Positions 51,082-60,014 of a stretch of DNA of 64,000 nt are shown here, piece by piece. The DNA is from Brucella pituitosa. Lineage in GTDB: Bacteria; Pseudomonadota; Alphaproteobacteria; Rhizobiales; Rhizobiaceae. How positions within the stretch are numbered: the stretch's first letter is position 1; each line of letters opens with the position of its first letter. Location: contig NZ_PYSY02000002.1 in assembly GCF_003049685.1 (NCBI RefSeq), positions 124,001 to 188,000 of the forward strand, written 5' to 3'. The translations under genes and the position numbers were made by a program. The notes beneath the pieces were generated by a model that saw nothing but the letters and a program-made list of their open reading frames with translations, was not told where the DNA came from and did no database searches.

Positions 51082-51840
51082 ATGCAGGAAGTTATTTCGT
51101 CTTTTGCCAAAGACCTGTTTGCAGGCAAGCGTGTTCTGGTTTCGGGCGCAACGAGTGGTATCGGTCTTGAAATGGCGCGCGGATTTGCAGCGCTTGGTGC
51201 TTCTGTTGCTGCCAGCGGTAGCTCGGTCGCCAAGATCGAAAAGGCTGAGAAAGACAATGCCAATAAGGGCATTGAGTTCTATGAACTCGACGTACGCAGC
51301 AATGACGATGCCATTACGTTCATGGAGAAGCAGACACGGATCGACGTGCTGATCAACGCGCAAGGTGTCGCGCGCGACACGGCAGAATGGGAGAATGACG
51401 TGTTCAACGATGTCATGGACATCAATCTGAACAGTGTTTTCCGCCTCACCATGGCCGCATATCCGAAGCTCAAGGAAAGCAAAGGTTCGGTGATCGCGAT
51501 TGCTTCGATGTTGAGCTATCTCGCCGATACAGGTGTGCCATCCTACACCGCGAGCAAGACCGGTATTCTCGGCCTGACCCGCGTTCTCGCTCATAAGTTT
51601 GGCCCAGACGGTGTGCGTGTCAACGCTATCGGACCGGGCTATCATCGCACGGATATGACGCGTGCTCTTTGGGAAAACCCAGCTACAGAAAAGCCAATCG
51701 CGCAGCGTGCAGCGTTGAAGCGCTGGGGAGAAACTGAGGATCTGGTTGGCGCAGCTCTATTCCTTGCTTCGCCTGCGGCAAGTTTCATCACCGGGGTCAC
51801 GCTGCCTGTCGATGGCGGGTTTCATACCGGTTGTCTGTAG
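51082..51840 (+). CDS. Short-chain dehydrogenase/reductase (second in locus)
   Basis: This 252-residue classical SDR has SGATSGIG (about 21-28), NAQG in place of NNAG, the serine in AIASMLSYL and YTASK (about 155-159), ending in LPVDGGFHTGCL. It differs clearly from the SDR at 49213, so the two probably act on different steps. GGGAGG precedes the ATG. It is the last gene of the rightward half of the divergent locus. Confidence 0.87.
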   Translation: MQEVISSFAKDLFAGKRVLVSGATSGIGLEMARGFAALGASVAASGSSVAKIEKAEKDNANKGIEFYELDVRSNDDAITFMEKQTRIDVLINAQGVARDTAEWENDVFNDVMDINLNSVFRLTMAAYPKLKESKGSVIAIASMLSYLADTGVPSYTASKTGILGLTRVLAHKFGPDGVRVNAIGPGYHRTDMTRALWENPATEKPIAQRAALKRWGETEDLVGAALFLASPAASFITGVTLPVDGGFHTGCL

Positions 51841-52195
51841 GAAGACGCAAGCAGCTCTTCTCTTATAGAGCGATCAAAACCGTTCAATGAGAGCGCTATA
51901 AGATAGCTAAATCAGATAAAGCTGCTCGTGCGAGAAATCCCTGCAAAGTCTCGACGGTGCCATTGGCTAAGCTCGTGGCACCGTCGGTGTGGCCTTTGGC
52001 GATCGTTATCGGTTTGTGCTGTTATTTTTTGTAATTTAAATACAAGACTATGTAACAAATTAATCGAATTCCCTCAAAAAATGCCGTATAATGCCATTGA
52101 CAATTATTAAAATGAATATTTACTACATTTATGATAATTTAGATACCTAGGCTATTTCCGCCTGTGGTGCTTATGAGTTGCAATGGGAGGTTGAA
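51841..52195. other. Intergenic region: repeat-like palindrome, hairpin and promoter
   Basis: No gene is visible. An imperfect palindrome TTATAGAGCG to GCGCTATAA lies at 51863-51901 and may be a further intergenic repeat. A perfect 11-bp stem CGACGGTGCCA/TGGCACCGTCG lies at 51952-51986 and may end the upstream operon, although there is no T-run. The AT-rich rest holds a -35-like TTGACA (52097-52102) with weak -10 sequences, presumably the promoter of the FrcB-type gene. Confidence 0.5.
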
Positions 52196-53233
52196 ATGGG
52201 ATTGTTTTCACGCCGTTTAACGTGTGGACTTTTTGCGATTGCGGTGACATCCGCTGCAGGTCTGACTGTCGCAAATGCACAAACACCGGTTAGTGCTTGC
52301 GTTATTACAAAGACGGATACCAATCCGTTTTTTATAACTATGAAAAATGCCGCGATCGAGGAAGCTAAGAAGCAGAACATTAAGCTCTCAATGTATGCCG
52401 GTCGCGACGATGGCGACAGTATCAGCCAGATCGAAGCGCTTGAAACCTGTATTCTGGCCGGCGTGAAAGGCATTCTGATCGATCCATCAGATAGTAAAGC
52501 AGTGGTTCCGGCTATTCAGAAAGCTCGCGCAGCAGGTATCATGGTTATTGCGTTTGACAGCCCTGTTGAACCTTATGATGCGGTGGACGCCACCTTTGCT
52601 ACAGACAATTTCAAGGCAGGCGCGTTGATCGGCCAATGGGTCAAAGCAAAGCTTGGCGACGAAGCCTCCAATGCGCGTATTGCATTTCTTGATCTCAATG
52701 CCTCTCAGCCGACGCTGGACGTACAACGCGATCAAGGGTTCATGACCGGCTTCGGGATTGACACTAAAAACGTTAATGTCATCGGCGATGAAGATGACAA
52801 ACGGATTATCGGTCACGACGTCACCAATGGTAATGAAGAGGGTGGCCGATCTGCGATGGAGAATCTGCTCCAACGCGATCCATCCCTCAACGTCGTCTAT
52901 ACCATTAATGAACCTGCTGCTGCAGGAGCATTTGAGACACTGAAGTCGCTCGGCATGTCAGATAAGGTTCTGCTCGTCTCCATTGATGGCGGCTGTCAGG
53001 GTGTGAAGAATATTAAGGCTGGAACACTTGCTGCGACGTCACAGCAATATCCAAGCCGAATGTCTGTCCTGGGCATTCAGGCAATTCGCAAATGGGTTGA
53101 CACCGGCGAGAAGCCAAAGCTCGAAGACGGCACACACTTCTTCGATACAGGCGTTTCGCTTGTAACTGATGATGCGGTCGAGGGTATCTCTTCAATCAGC
53201 GTTGAAGAAGGCCTGGAGAAGTGCTGGGGCTGA
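52196..53233 (+). CDS. frcB: FrcB-type sugar ABC solute-binding protein
   Basis: This protein has 345 residues from the ATG preceded by GGGAGGTTG; a TTG upstream is in the same frame but lacks a site. A signal peptide is followed by the FrcB pattern: [54 protein letters not shown], then [20 protein letters not shown] and [16 protein letters not shown], ending EEGLEKCWG. FrcB of Sinorhizobium binds fructose, ribose and mannose. Length, motifs and the order binding protein, permease, one-domain ATPase all match FrcBCA. A hairpin follows the gene. Confidence 0.85.
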   Translation: MGLFSRRLTCGLFAIAVTSAAGLTVANAQTPVSACVITKTDTNPFFITMKNAAIEEAKKQNIKLSMYAGRDDGDSISQIEALETCILAGVKGILIDPSDSKAVVPAIQKARAAGIMVIAFDSPVEPYDAVDATFATDNFKAGALIGQWVKAKLGDEASNARIAFLDLNASQPTLDVQRDQGFMTGFGIDTKNVNVIGDEDDKRIIGHDVTNGNEEGGRSAMENLLQRDPSLNVVYTINEPAAAGAFETLKSLGMSDKVLLVSIDGGCQGVKNIKAGTLAATSQQYPSRMSVLGIQAIRKWVDTGEKPKLEDGTHFFDTGVSLVTDDAVEGISSISVEEGLEKCWG

Positions 53234-53247
53234 AAAAACTTCGCTAT

Positions 53248-53284
53248 CCTCGAAGATTTGGCGCGTGGCTCCGGGTCTTCGAGG
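53248..53284. promoter_or_regulatory. Intercistronic hairpin after the FrcB-type gene
   Basis: CCTCGAAGA (53248-53256) and TCTTCGAGG (53276-53284) form a perfect 9-bp stem 14 bp after the stop codon, before the permease gene. No T-run follows. Confidence 0.6.
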
Positions 53285-53345
53285 AACATATAGTTCCAGC
53301 TTTCAATAAGGCTACTGCCAAATTGACTTCGTGCTGGAAGAGTTC

Positions 53346-54416
53346 ATGGGCAAGATCATGACACAAGTAGACGACTTTGAAAGCGTGATACGTAACAGTG
53401 ATACACGCGTTGCAAAATTCCAATCGAAGCGATCCTTCGGACGGTTTGTTCAAGATAGTATCCACGGCAATCCAGCAATCATCCCATTATTGATTCTGCT
53501 GTTGACCGTTACCGGCTTCGGCCTGTTGACGAGTGGCCGGTTCTTCTCGGCTTTCACTTTGACCCTTATTCTCCAACAAGTGGCAATCGTCGGAATTGTC
53601 GCTGCCGCGCAGAGCTTGGTCATTCTCACCAAGGGCATTGATCTGTCGGTTGGTGCGATCATGGTTCTGACGTCGGTTGTGATTGGTGCCTGTGTGTTCC
53701 GTTATGGCCTTCCTGCACCCCTGGCAATTTTGATTGGACTGGCTCTTGGTGCTCTCTGTGGTTACATCAACGGCGTTCTTGTTTCGGTGGTGAAGCTGCC
53801 AGCCTTTATCGTAACGCTTGGTACATGGCAGATATTCCTCGCCAGCAACTTCATTTACTCGGGCAATGAGACAATACCCAGTGCACGAATTTCGGAAACG
53901 GCACCGTTGCTGCAGTTTTTCGGACAATCAGTGCAGTTTGGGGGGGCAGTCTTTACCTATGGTGTGATTGCCATGGTGCTACTCATCGGCCTGTTATGGT
54001 ATGTGCTTAATCATACCGCATGGGGTCGGCATGTTTATGCGGTGGGTGACGATGCGGCTGCTGCCGAACTGGCAGGCGTTCAGGTTCGCCGCATGTTGAT
54101 CAGCGTTTACATTCTCTCAGGTGTTATCTGTGCATTTGCGGGTTGGGTTTTGATCGGCCGTCTTGGGTCTGTCACGCCGACCGCGGGACAGTTCACCAAT
54201 ATTGAGTCGATCACCGCGGTTGTTATTGGCGGTACATCGTTATTTGGCGGACGCGGTTCCATTATGGGCACAATCTTTGGTGCACTTACGGTAGGTTGTT
54301 TTTCGCTGGGGTTACGGCTTGTTGGAGCCGATCCACAATGGACTTACCTGCTCATCGGCGTTCTATCGATTGTCGCCGTTGCCATTGACCAAGGATTGAG
54401 AAAGGTCAATCTGTGA
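53346..54416 (+). CDS. frcC: FrcC-type sugar ABC transporter permease
   Basis: This membrane protein has about 356 residues with a long N-terminal cytosolic stretch and a core containing AAQSLVILTKGIDLSVGAIMVLTS, GRHVYAVGDDAAAAELAGVQVRR and NIESITAVVIGGTSLFGGRGS. I chose the ATG at 53346, preceded by GGAAGAG; a GTG at 53331 and an ATG at 53358 are alternatives. Its stop overlaps the ATPase start (TGATG). Confidence 0.87.
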   Translation: MGKIMTQVDDFESVIRNSDTRVAKFQSKRSFGRFVQDSIHGNPAIIPLLILLLTVTGFGLLTSGRFFSAFTLTLILQQVAIVGIVAAAQSLVILTKGIDLSVGAIMVLTSVVIGACVFRYGLPAPLAILIGLALGALCGYINGVLVSVVKLPAFIVTLGTWQIFLASNFIYSGNETIPSARISETAPLLQFFGQSVQFGGAVFTYGVIAMVLLIGLLWYVLNHTAWGRHVYAVGDDAAAAELAGVQVRRMLISVYILSGVICAFAGWVLIGRLGSVTPTAGQFTNIESITAVVIGGTSLFGGRGSIMGTIFGALTVGCFSLGLRLVGADPQWTYLLIGVLSIVAVAIDQGLRKVNL

Positions 54417-55177
54417 TGTCTGCAAATCCAATTTTCAAAGCACGCGGTCTGACGAAACGCTACGGCCATGTTGTGGCACTGGATGGAGCGGATTTCGATC
54501 TCTACCCTAACGAAATCCTTGCGGTTATTGGAGATAATGGTGCGGGTAAGTCATCATTGATCAAAGTGCTGTCTGGCGCGACGAAGCCGGACGCAGGCGA
54601 GATCGAATTGATGGGAAAGTCAGTTCATTTCCGTTCTGCATTGGAAGCACGTGAAGCGGGCGTCGAAACTGTGTACCAGAATTTGGCGCTTTCCCCGGCT
54701 CTGTCCATCGTTGATAACATGTTTCTTGGACGCGAAATCCGCAAAACTGGCTTTTCAGGGCAATTTCTTCGTCGCCTTGATCGTAAAAAAATGCGCGAAG
54801 TCGCTCGCGAAAAGCTCTCCGAACTGGGATTGATGACGATCCAGAATATCGACCAGCCTGTGGAAGGTCTGTCAGGGGGGCAAAGACAGGGAATTGCGGT
54901 CGCCCGTTCGGTCGCGTTCGCTTCGCAAGTTATCATTCTTGATGAGCCGACCGCCGCTCTCGGTGTGAAGGAGTCGCGCAAAGTACTCGACCTCCTGCTG
55001 GATGTTAAGAAACGCGGGCTGCCGATCGTACTGATCAGTCACAATATGCCGCATGTTTTTGAAGTTGCAGACCGTATTCATATTCAGCGGCTTGGAAAGC
55101 GCGCGGCTGTCGTGACACCATCAGAGATTTCCATGTCTGATGCAGTCGCCATCATGACTGGGGCTAAAACATTATAG
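54416..55177 (+). CDS. frcA: FrcA-type sugar ABC transporter ATP-binding protein (single NBD)
   Basis: This 253-residue protein has a single nucleotide-binding domain: Walker A GDNGAGKSSLIK (about 38-49), the signature LSGGQRQGIAVARSVAF and Walker B VIILDEPTAALG. This half-size ATPase differs from the two-domain ATPases of the other two ribose-type importers here and matches FrcA. It is complete, but a decayed IS630 element begins 3 bp after its stop codon, where the fructokinase gene frcK would be expected in the Sinorhizobium arrangement. Confidence 0.88.
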   Translation: MSANPIFKARGLTKRYGHVVALDGADFDLYPNEILAVIGDNGAGKSSLIKVLSGATKPDAGEIELMGKSVHFRSALEAREAGVETVYQNLALSPALSIVDNMFLGREIRKTGFSGQFLRRLDRKKMREVAREKLSELGLMTIQNIDQPVEGLSGGQRQGIAVARSVAFASQVIILDEPTAALGVKESRKVLDLLLDVKKRGLPIVLISHNMPHVFEVADRIHIQRLGKRAAVVTPSEISMSDAVAIMTGAKTL

Positions 55178-55180
55178 GGC

Positions 55181-56230
55181 TAGAGCGTTTCACCTTTTAA
55201 CGGAACCCTATCCGGCATTTTCCAAATAGTTTTGGCATTCGGCGGGCTGGATGGTTTCGACCAGCCTGCCGATATGACGCCATGTGTCTTCGATGGTGCG
55301 CTTTTGTGCATTTCTCATCCAATGCTTGATCTTGGAAAAGGCTTGTTCGATCGGATTGAGGTCCGGCGAATAGGGCGGAAGGAACCAGAGCCGCGCACCG
55401 GCGGCTTTGATCAATTGACGGATGGTTGCCGACTTATGGCTGCCGAGATTGTCCATGACGACGATGTCGCCTGGCTTGAGCACCGGGACCAACTGCTGCT
55501 CGACATAGGCGCGAAAACATGGCCGTTAATCGGTCCGTCGAAGACACAGGGGGGCTGTAAGCTGATCGTTTCTCAAAGCGCCCAGGAATGTCAGCGTGCG
55601 CCAGTGGCCATGCGGTGCAAATGCCCGCAGTCGCTTGCCTTTAGGGCCCCAGCCCCTGATCGGCGACATGTTGGTCTTGATCCAGGTCTCATCAATGAAG
55701 ACCAGCCGTTCGCGATCGAGATGATTTTGCAGGGTCTTCCACCGCTGTTTTTTGCGAGCGACGTCGGCACGAGCTTGCTCAGGGCGAACAGCGTTTTTTT
55801 AAAAGCGTAGCCCTTCACTGCGAATGAATTCCCAGATCGTATTGTGCGAGACGGAAATACCCCGCTCGGTCAATGCCGCCTTCAGGCCATGCAGTGTCAG
55901 GTGGGGGGTCTCGGCGAGCCGTTGCACAATGACATCACGATGCGGTTCGAGTATCCGCTTGCGGTGTCCGCCCGTCTTGCCTGGATGAACCGATCCGGTC
56001 GCACGATGGCGCTGGGACCATTTTACAACTGAAGACGCGGCAATTTCAAACCTCGTCGCCACTGAACGAATGCTTTTGCCACTCAGTACGGCGGCAACAA
56101 CGCGTTCTCGAAGATCATTCGATATCGGTGCGGTCATCAGACGCTGGCCTCCATCCAGCCAGCAACAATGAATCAGAACAAAACTGATTTGGGAAGCGCA
56201 TTCGATTCAGTGAAAAACGGAAACGCTCTA
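55181..56230. mobile_element. Decayed IS630-family insertion sequence
   Basis: The element is about 1050 bp and bounded by TAGAGCGTTTC (55181-55191) and its exact complement GAAACGCTCTA (56220-56230). TA at each outer end fits the TA target duplication of IS630/Tc1 elements. It carries one transposase frame on the minus strand, broken by two stop codons. Confidence 0.8.
55208..56137 (-). pseudogene. IS630-family transposase, inactivated
   Basis: One reading frame spans the element. The N-terminal helix-turn-helix part (LRERVVAAVLSGKSIRSVAT) ends at TAA (55799-55801) in the otherwise conserved EGLRF-KKNAVRP. The frame continues with LVFIDETWIKTNM (first catalytic Asp), reaches a second TAA at 55526-55528 and resumes with [12 protein letters not shown] (second Asp) and [19 protein letters not shown] (Glu). 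Around 55523-55545 an apparent one-base insertion (after CTGTGT) and one-base loss (in GGCCA) compensate each other, leaving a short out-of-frame stretch that contains the second stop. All DDE residues remain, but no full protein can be made. Confidence 0.8.
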
Positions 56231-56294
56231 TATTATCGAGCTGCGGGAAAAATAGCTGGGTGCTATCAAGTGCAGCACTCGGTCGGCGTCTGAC

Positions 56295-57932
56295 TTAGTG
56301 AAGTCCAGGAATTGCAGCAACCAGACTGCGAGTGTAGGCATTGGCCGGGTTGCCGAAAATTCGGCTCGGCGGACCAGATTCCACGACTGTACCGCGATGC
56401 ATGACTAAAACATCATCGCAAATTTGGCTGGCAACCCGCAAGTCGTGCGTGATGAAGATAATCGCAAGGTCACGATCCTTCTGCACTTTTTGCAATAATT
56501 CAAGAATCTGGGCCTGTATCGAGACGTCGAGGGCAGAAACCGCTTCGTCGGCAATCAGAATTTCGGGGGCGAGCATAAGGGCGCGTGCAATGCCGACGCG
56601 TTGTCTCTGCCCGCCTGAAAACTCGTGCGGAAATCGTTCCATGGCGCCGCGATCAAGACCGACCAGTTCGAGTGTTTCCAGTGCACGCTTGCGAACCTCT
56701 TTGGGTTCTTGCCCATGGGTGATCGGCCCCACCGTCAGGGACATACCGATCGTATGGCGCGGATTGAGGGAAGCGAAGGGGTCTTGAAACACCATTTGGA
56801 TGCGGGGGCGAAGCGGACGAAACTCCGCTTCCGATAGTGGAGCAATATCTTTCGACTCGAAGAAAATGTTTCCGGAATCGACGTCCGTCAGTTTCATGAG
56901 GACTCGTCCGAGAGAGCTTTTTCCCGAGCCGCTTTCGCCAACGACACCCAGAGTTTTTCCGCGCTTTAAAGTGAAACTCACTTCTTGAAGCGCTGGGACA
57001 ACACGCTTTCGGCCAAACATGCCTGAACCAACGTGATAGGTCTTCGTCAGTTTGGATGCTTCAAGTATGATATCTGATTGTTCGGCGGCTGTTCTATCGT
57101 CCTCGCGCATATGAGGAATGGCTGCGATGAGACGTTGGGTGTAAGGGTGCTTCGGGTTCACGAGCACGTCTGCGGCAGAACCTTGTTCAACCAGATTGCC
57201 CTTCTCCATCACGATCACGCTGTCGGCGATTTCAGAAACCACGCCGAAGTCGTGCGTGATAAACATGACACTCATGCCTTTACGCTTTTGAATCTTGCGT
57301 ATGAGGTCCAAAATCTGCGCTTGCGTCGTAACATCGAGTGCTGTCGTGGGTTCGTCAGCGATCAGGACATCGGGGTCGAGCGCCAAAGCCATTGCGATCA
57401 TGACACGCTGACGCTGTCCGCCTGACAGTCGGAATGGATATTGATGTTGAATGACTTCCGGTTCAGGCAGTCCAACTTCGGTCAGAAGTTCCACAATTTT
57501 GGCCTTGCGTTTCGCAGCATCACCATAGTCATGGGCGACGAGAACTTCCTCGATCTGGTCGCGAATAGTCATCAATGGGTTGAGGGACGACAAAGGATCC
57601 TGAAATATGATCGATACAGATTTTCCACGCAGAAGCCTGCGCTGACGCTCAGGCATATTGAGGAGGTCCGAACCCTTGAAGTCGATTTCGCCTCCTGATA
57701 TTTGCATGGTGGATGGTAACAGCCCCATGATCGTATTTGCTGTGACTGACTTACCAGAACCAGATTCACCAATGATGCATAGGATTTCACCAGCCCGGAG
57801 CTGGAAGGAAACATTGCGGACTGCGAATTGTCTGTCCATGCCCCTGGGCAGCCCAATGCTCAAGTTACGCACTGATAAAATAGCATCGACCGACGTGCTG
57901 TTGTCCGTGGCTGAAACTGTGCTCTGCATCAT
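56295..57932 (-). CDS. Oligopeptide-type ABC transporter, fused DppD-DppF ATPase
   Basis: This 545-residue protein carries two complete ABC domains: Walker A GESGSGKSVTANTIMG (about 55-70), LSGGQRQRVMIAMAL and DEPTTALDV in the first half; GESGSGKSSLGRVLM (about 325-340), FSGGQRQRVGIARAL and DEAVSALDV in the second. Each is followed by the oligopeptide-type C-terminal extension. It powers the DppB/DppC-type permeases of the same operon. It is the last gene of the leftward operon, 114 bp after the aldehyde dehydrogenase gene. Confidence 0.92.
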   Translation of the reverse strand: MMQSTVSATDNSTSVDAILSVRNLSIGLPRGMDRQFAVRNVSFQLRAGEILCIIGESGSGKSVTANTIMGLLPSTMQISGGEIDFKGSDLLNMPERQRRLLRGKSVSIIFQDPLSSLNPLMTIRDQIEEVLVAHDYGDAAKRKAKIVELLTEVGLPEPEVIQHQYPFRLSGGQRQRVMIAMALALDPDVLIADEPTTALDVTTQAQILDLIRKIQKRKGMSVMFITHDFGVVSEIADSVIVMEKGNLVEQGSAADVLVNPKHPYTQRLIAAIPHMREDDRTAAEQSDIILEASKLTKTYHVGSGMFGRKRVVPALQEVSFTLKRGKTLGVVGESGSGKSSLGRVLMKLTDVDSGNIFFESKDIAPLSEAEFRPLRPRIQMVFQDPFASLNPRHTIGMSLTVGPITHGQEPKEVRKRALETLELVGLDRGAMERFPHEFSGGQRQRVGIARALMLAPEILIADEAVSALDVSIQAQILELLQKVQKDRDLAIIFITHDLRVASQICDDVLVMHRGTVVESGPPSRIFGNPANAYTRSLVAAIPGLH

Positions 57933-58046
57933 GGTTGTTCCCGAAAATCAGTTGTGGTGGTGAGGGCTTGGAAGTCTCATTTTGTTGGGATGCTCTGCAT
58001 CCTGGAGAGAGCCGCAAACTCTGCGGCCCTCGCTTCTCGGATGCTG

Positions 58047-59519
58047 TTAGCCCTGAATATAGACCAGATGAGTTTCGGTGAATTCATACAGCCCATGCTT
58101 GCCGTCGGCGCCACCAATGCCGGATTTGCGGCGACCCGCGTGAAAGCCCTGCATCGCTTCAAAGTTTTCGCGATTGATATAAGTTTCACCGAATTTGAGT
58201 TCACGGCAGGCCTTCATCGCTGCATTGAGATTGGATGTGTAGATGGACGAAGTCAGGCCATAGTCGGAGTCATTGGCAAGCGCGATTGCTTCATCGAGAC
58301 TGTCGACGATCTGGATTGGCAGCACGGGGCCAAACGTCTCTTTTCGCATGATGTCCATGTGGGACTGTGCGTTAACGATCAGTGTCGGTTCGTAATGGAA
58401 GCCCGACGGGCGGTCTGCAATCTTGCCGCCAGTGACAATTTTCGCGCCATCAGCTACCGCTGTTTCGACGGCTCGGGAAACCTTGTCGAGACCGGCCTGA
58501 TTGATCAGTGGACCCATCTCTAGGTCGGTTTCTTGTGATGGGTCGCCATATCGGGTTGCTTCAAAGAGAGCTTTGAGCTTTTCCACCAGCGAGTCGTGAA
58601 CCGGACGCTCCACATAGACCCGCTCGGCACAGTTGCAAACCTGTCCGGTATTGATGACACGTGAATCGTAGATGGCTTTGGCGGCAAGATCGAGATTGGC
58701 ATCGGCCAGAACAATCGCCGGTGCTTTGCCACCCAGTTCGAGATTAATGCGTGTCAGATTTTTCCCTGCGGCCTGCATGATGTGCGAACCGGTCGCAACG
58801 CTGCCGGTAAAGGTGATCAGATTCACGTCCGGGTGATTGACGAGCGCTTCGCCGGAGGATGCGCCGCGACCGCCAACCAAGTTGAACACTCCCGCGGGCA
58901 GATCGGTTTCGGCCACGAGCTGCGCAAAGATGAAAGCGTTGATGGGCGTTTCTTCGCTGGGCTTGATGACAATCGTATTGCCCGTAATGAGCGCGGGAGC
59001 GAGCTTGCGCGCGATGAGGAAGAACGGGAAGTTCCAGGGTAAGATTCCCACAACCACGCCGATTGGCTTGCGCAGCAAAAGCATTGTCTCGTTCGGGCGA
59101 TCACTGGTCAGGATTTCGCCTTCGAGGCGGCGTGCCCACTCTGCCATATAGTCGATATAGTCGGCGGTAAAGTCAACTTCGACTTGGGCGAGGCCAGCCG
59201 TTTTACCTTGTTCCTTGATGATGACAGCTGCAAGCTCGATGCGATGTTGCCGAATCTTCCCCGAAATCTGGCGCAAGTACTGAGCGCGCTCGACAGCGGG
59301 ACGTTTCTCCCAGGCCGTCAACGCCTTTCGAGCCGCTTTGACAGCGTGATAGACATCCGCTTCCGATGAATCCGGAACGCGCCCCAACAGGTCGCCTGTC
59401 GCGGGATTGAACACATCGATGTAATTGTCGGCGATGCCAGTAAAGGCACCATCGACATAGTTTTGATAATCGATGGGCTGCGAGGAAAAATTTGCAGAAA
59501 CAGATCGCTTGGATGCCAT
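58047..59519 (-). CDS. Aldehyde dehydrogenase (AldA-type)
   Basis: This 490-residue NAD(P) aldehyde dehydrogenase has GILPWNFPFFLIARKLAPAL (about 150-169), FTGSVATGSHIM, the catalytic glutamate in LELGGKAPAIV (about 255-265) and the catalytic cysteine in NTGQVCNCAERVYVERP (about 285-301). Members closest in pattern are lactaldehyde/glycolaldehyde or aminoaldehyde dehydrogenases. Placed between an oligopeptide-type importer and a cupin gene, with a DAO-fold oxidase upstream, it probably oxidises the aldehyde released by that oxidase. GGAGG precedes the ATG. Confidence 0.92.
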   Translation of the reverse strand: MASKRSVSANFSSQPIDYQNYVDGAFTGIADNYIDVFNPATGDLLGRVPDSSEADVYHAVKAARKALTAWEKRPAVERAQYLRQISGKIRQHRIELAAVIIKEQGKTAGLAQVEVDFTADYIDYMAEWARRLEGEILTSDRPNETMLLLRKPIGVVVGILPWNFPFFLIARKLAPALITGNTIVIKPSEETPINAFIFAQLVAETDLPAGVFNLVGGRGASSGEALVNHPDVNLITFTGSVATGSHIMQAAGKNLTRINLELGGKAPAIVLADANLDLAAKAIYDSRVINTGQVCNCAERVYVERPVHDSLVEKLKALFEATRYGDPSQETDLEMGPLINQAGLDKVSRAVETAVADGAKIVTGGKIADRPSGFHYEPTLIVNAQSHMDIMRKETFGPVLPIQIVDSLDEAIALANDSDYGLTSSIYTSNLNAAMKACRELKFGETYINRENFEAMQGFHAGRRKSGIGGADGKHGLYEFTETHLVYIQG

Positions 59520-59580
59520 AATTGAACTCCTCCGGATGATTAGTCTTTTGCCTGGCCGTTTTTTTTAGTGACACTGCTTT

Positions 59581-59616
59581 GAGTTCCGGCAGACCTTCGC
59601 AGGTCTGCCGGGACTC
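59581..59616. promoter_or_regulatory. Hairpin between the cupin and aldehyde dehydrogenase genes
   Basis: GAGTTCCGGCAGACC (59581-59595) and GGTCTGCCGGGACTC (59602-59616) form a 15-bp stem with one T-G pair and loop TTCGCA. It lies 13 bp after the cupin stop codon on the transcribed strand. An intercistronic attenuator or stability element is likely. Confidence 0.65.
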
Positions 59617-59628
59617 AAAACTCACAGG

Positions 59629-59976
59629 TCAGGGCTTGGGAACGACGGTTGCCACCTTACGCAGAGGGGTGAGCACGTCGAGCGTTATGGCTACACCTTT
59701 GGCGATGCGCACGATCGCGCCTTTTGAAACCTTAACCGGTTCAGAACCGTCGAGACTGCACATGGCTTCGCCTTCGATGATGACGAAAGTTTCATCAAGA
59801 TCACGCGCTGGATAGGTGTAAAGGCCGGGTTCCGCCTTCCATACAGCGACCTTGGTGCCGTTTTCGATATCGTCTTCCCAGATCATACGCGCATCGGAAC
59901 CGCTATCGCGACCTTCCGCAGGGCGGCTCGGTTTGAAATCGATGTCATCGGCGGTGTGGTAGATTGTAAGGCTCAT
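59629..59976 (-). CDS. Small cupin-domain protein
   Basis: This single-domain cupin has 115 residues from the ATG at 59976; a longer open frame upstream overlaps the permease gene and is not a likely start. It shows MIWEDDIENGTKVAVWKAEPGLYTYPARDLDETFVIIEG and GAIVRIAKGVAITLDVLTPLRKV, the pattern of DUF861-type cupins found in amine and amino-acid catabolic operons. The usual His-x-His metal pair is not evident. The function is unknown; a substrate-handling or sensing role in the operon is possible. Confidence 0.78.
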   Translation of the reverse strand: MSLTIYHTADDIDFKPSRPAEGRDSGSDARMIWEDDIENGTKVAVWKAEPGLYTYPARDLDETFVIIEGEAMCSLDGSEPVKVSKGAIVRIAKGVAITLDVLTPLRKVATVVPKP

Positions 59977-60014
59977 AAATCCAGTCCTTTGGTTGATTGA
60001 TTGTTGAAAGTGTC

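Noticed and set aside
55591..55818. Separate 75-codon frame in the IS element, suggesting programmed frameshifting
   Set aside because: Codon-by-codon reading shows the conserved transposase residues stay in the frame of the N-terminal part on both sides of the T/A-rich run; this frame is a shadow, so the break is an in-frame stop and not a slippage site.
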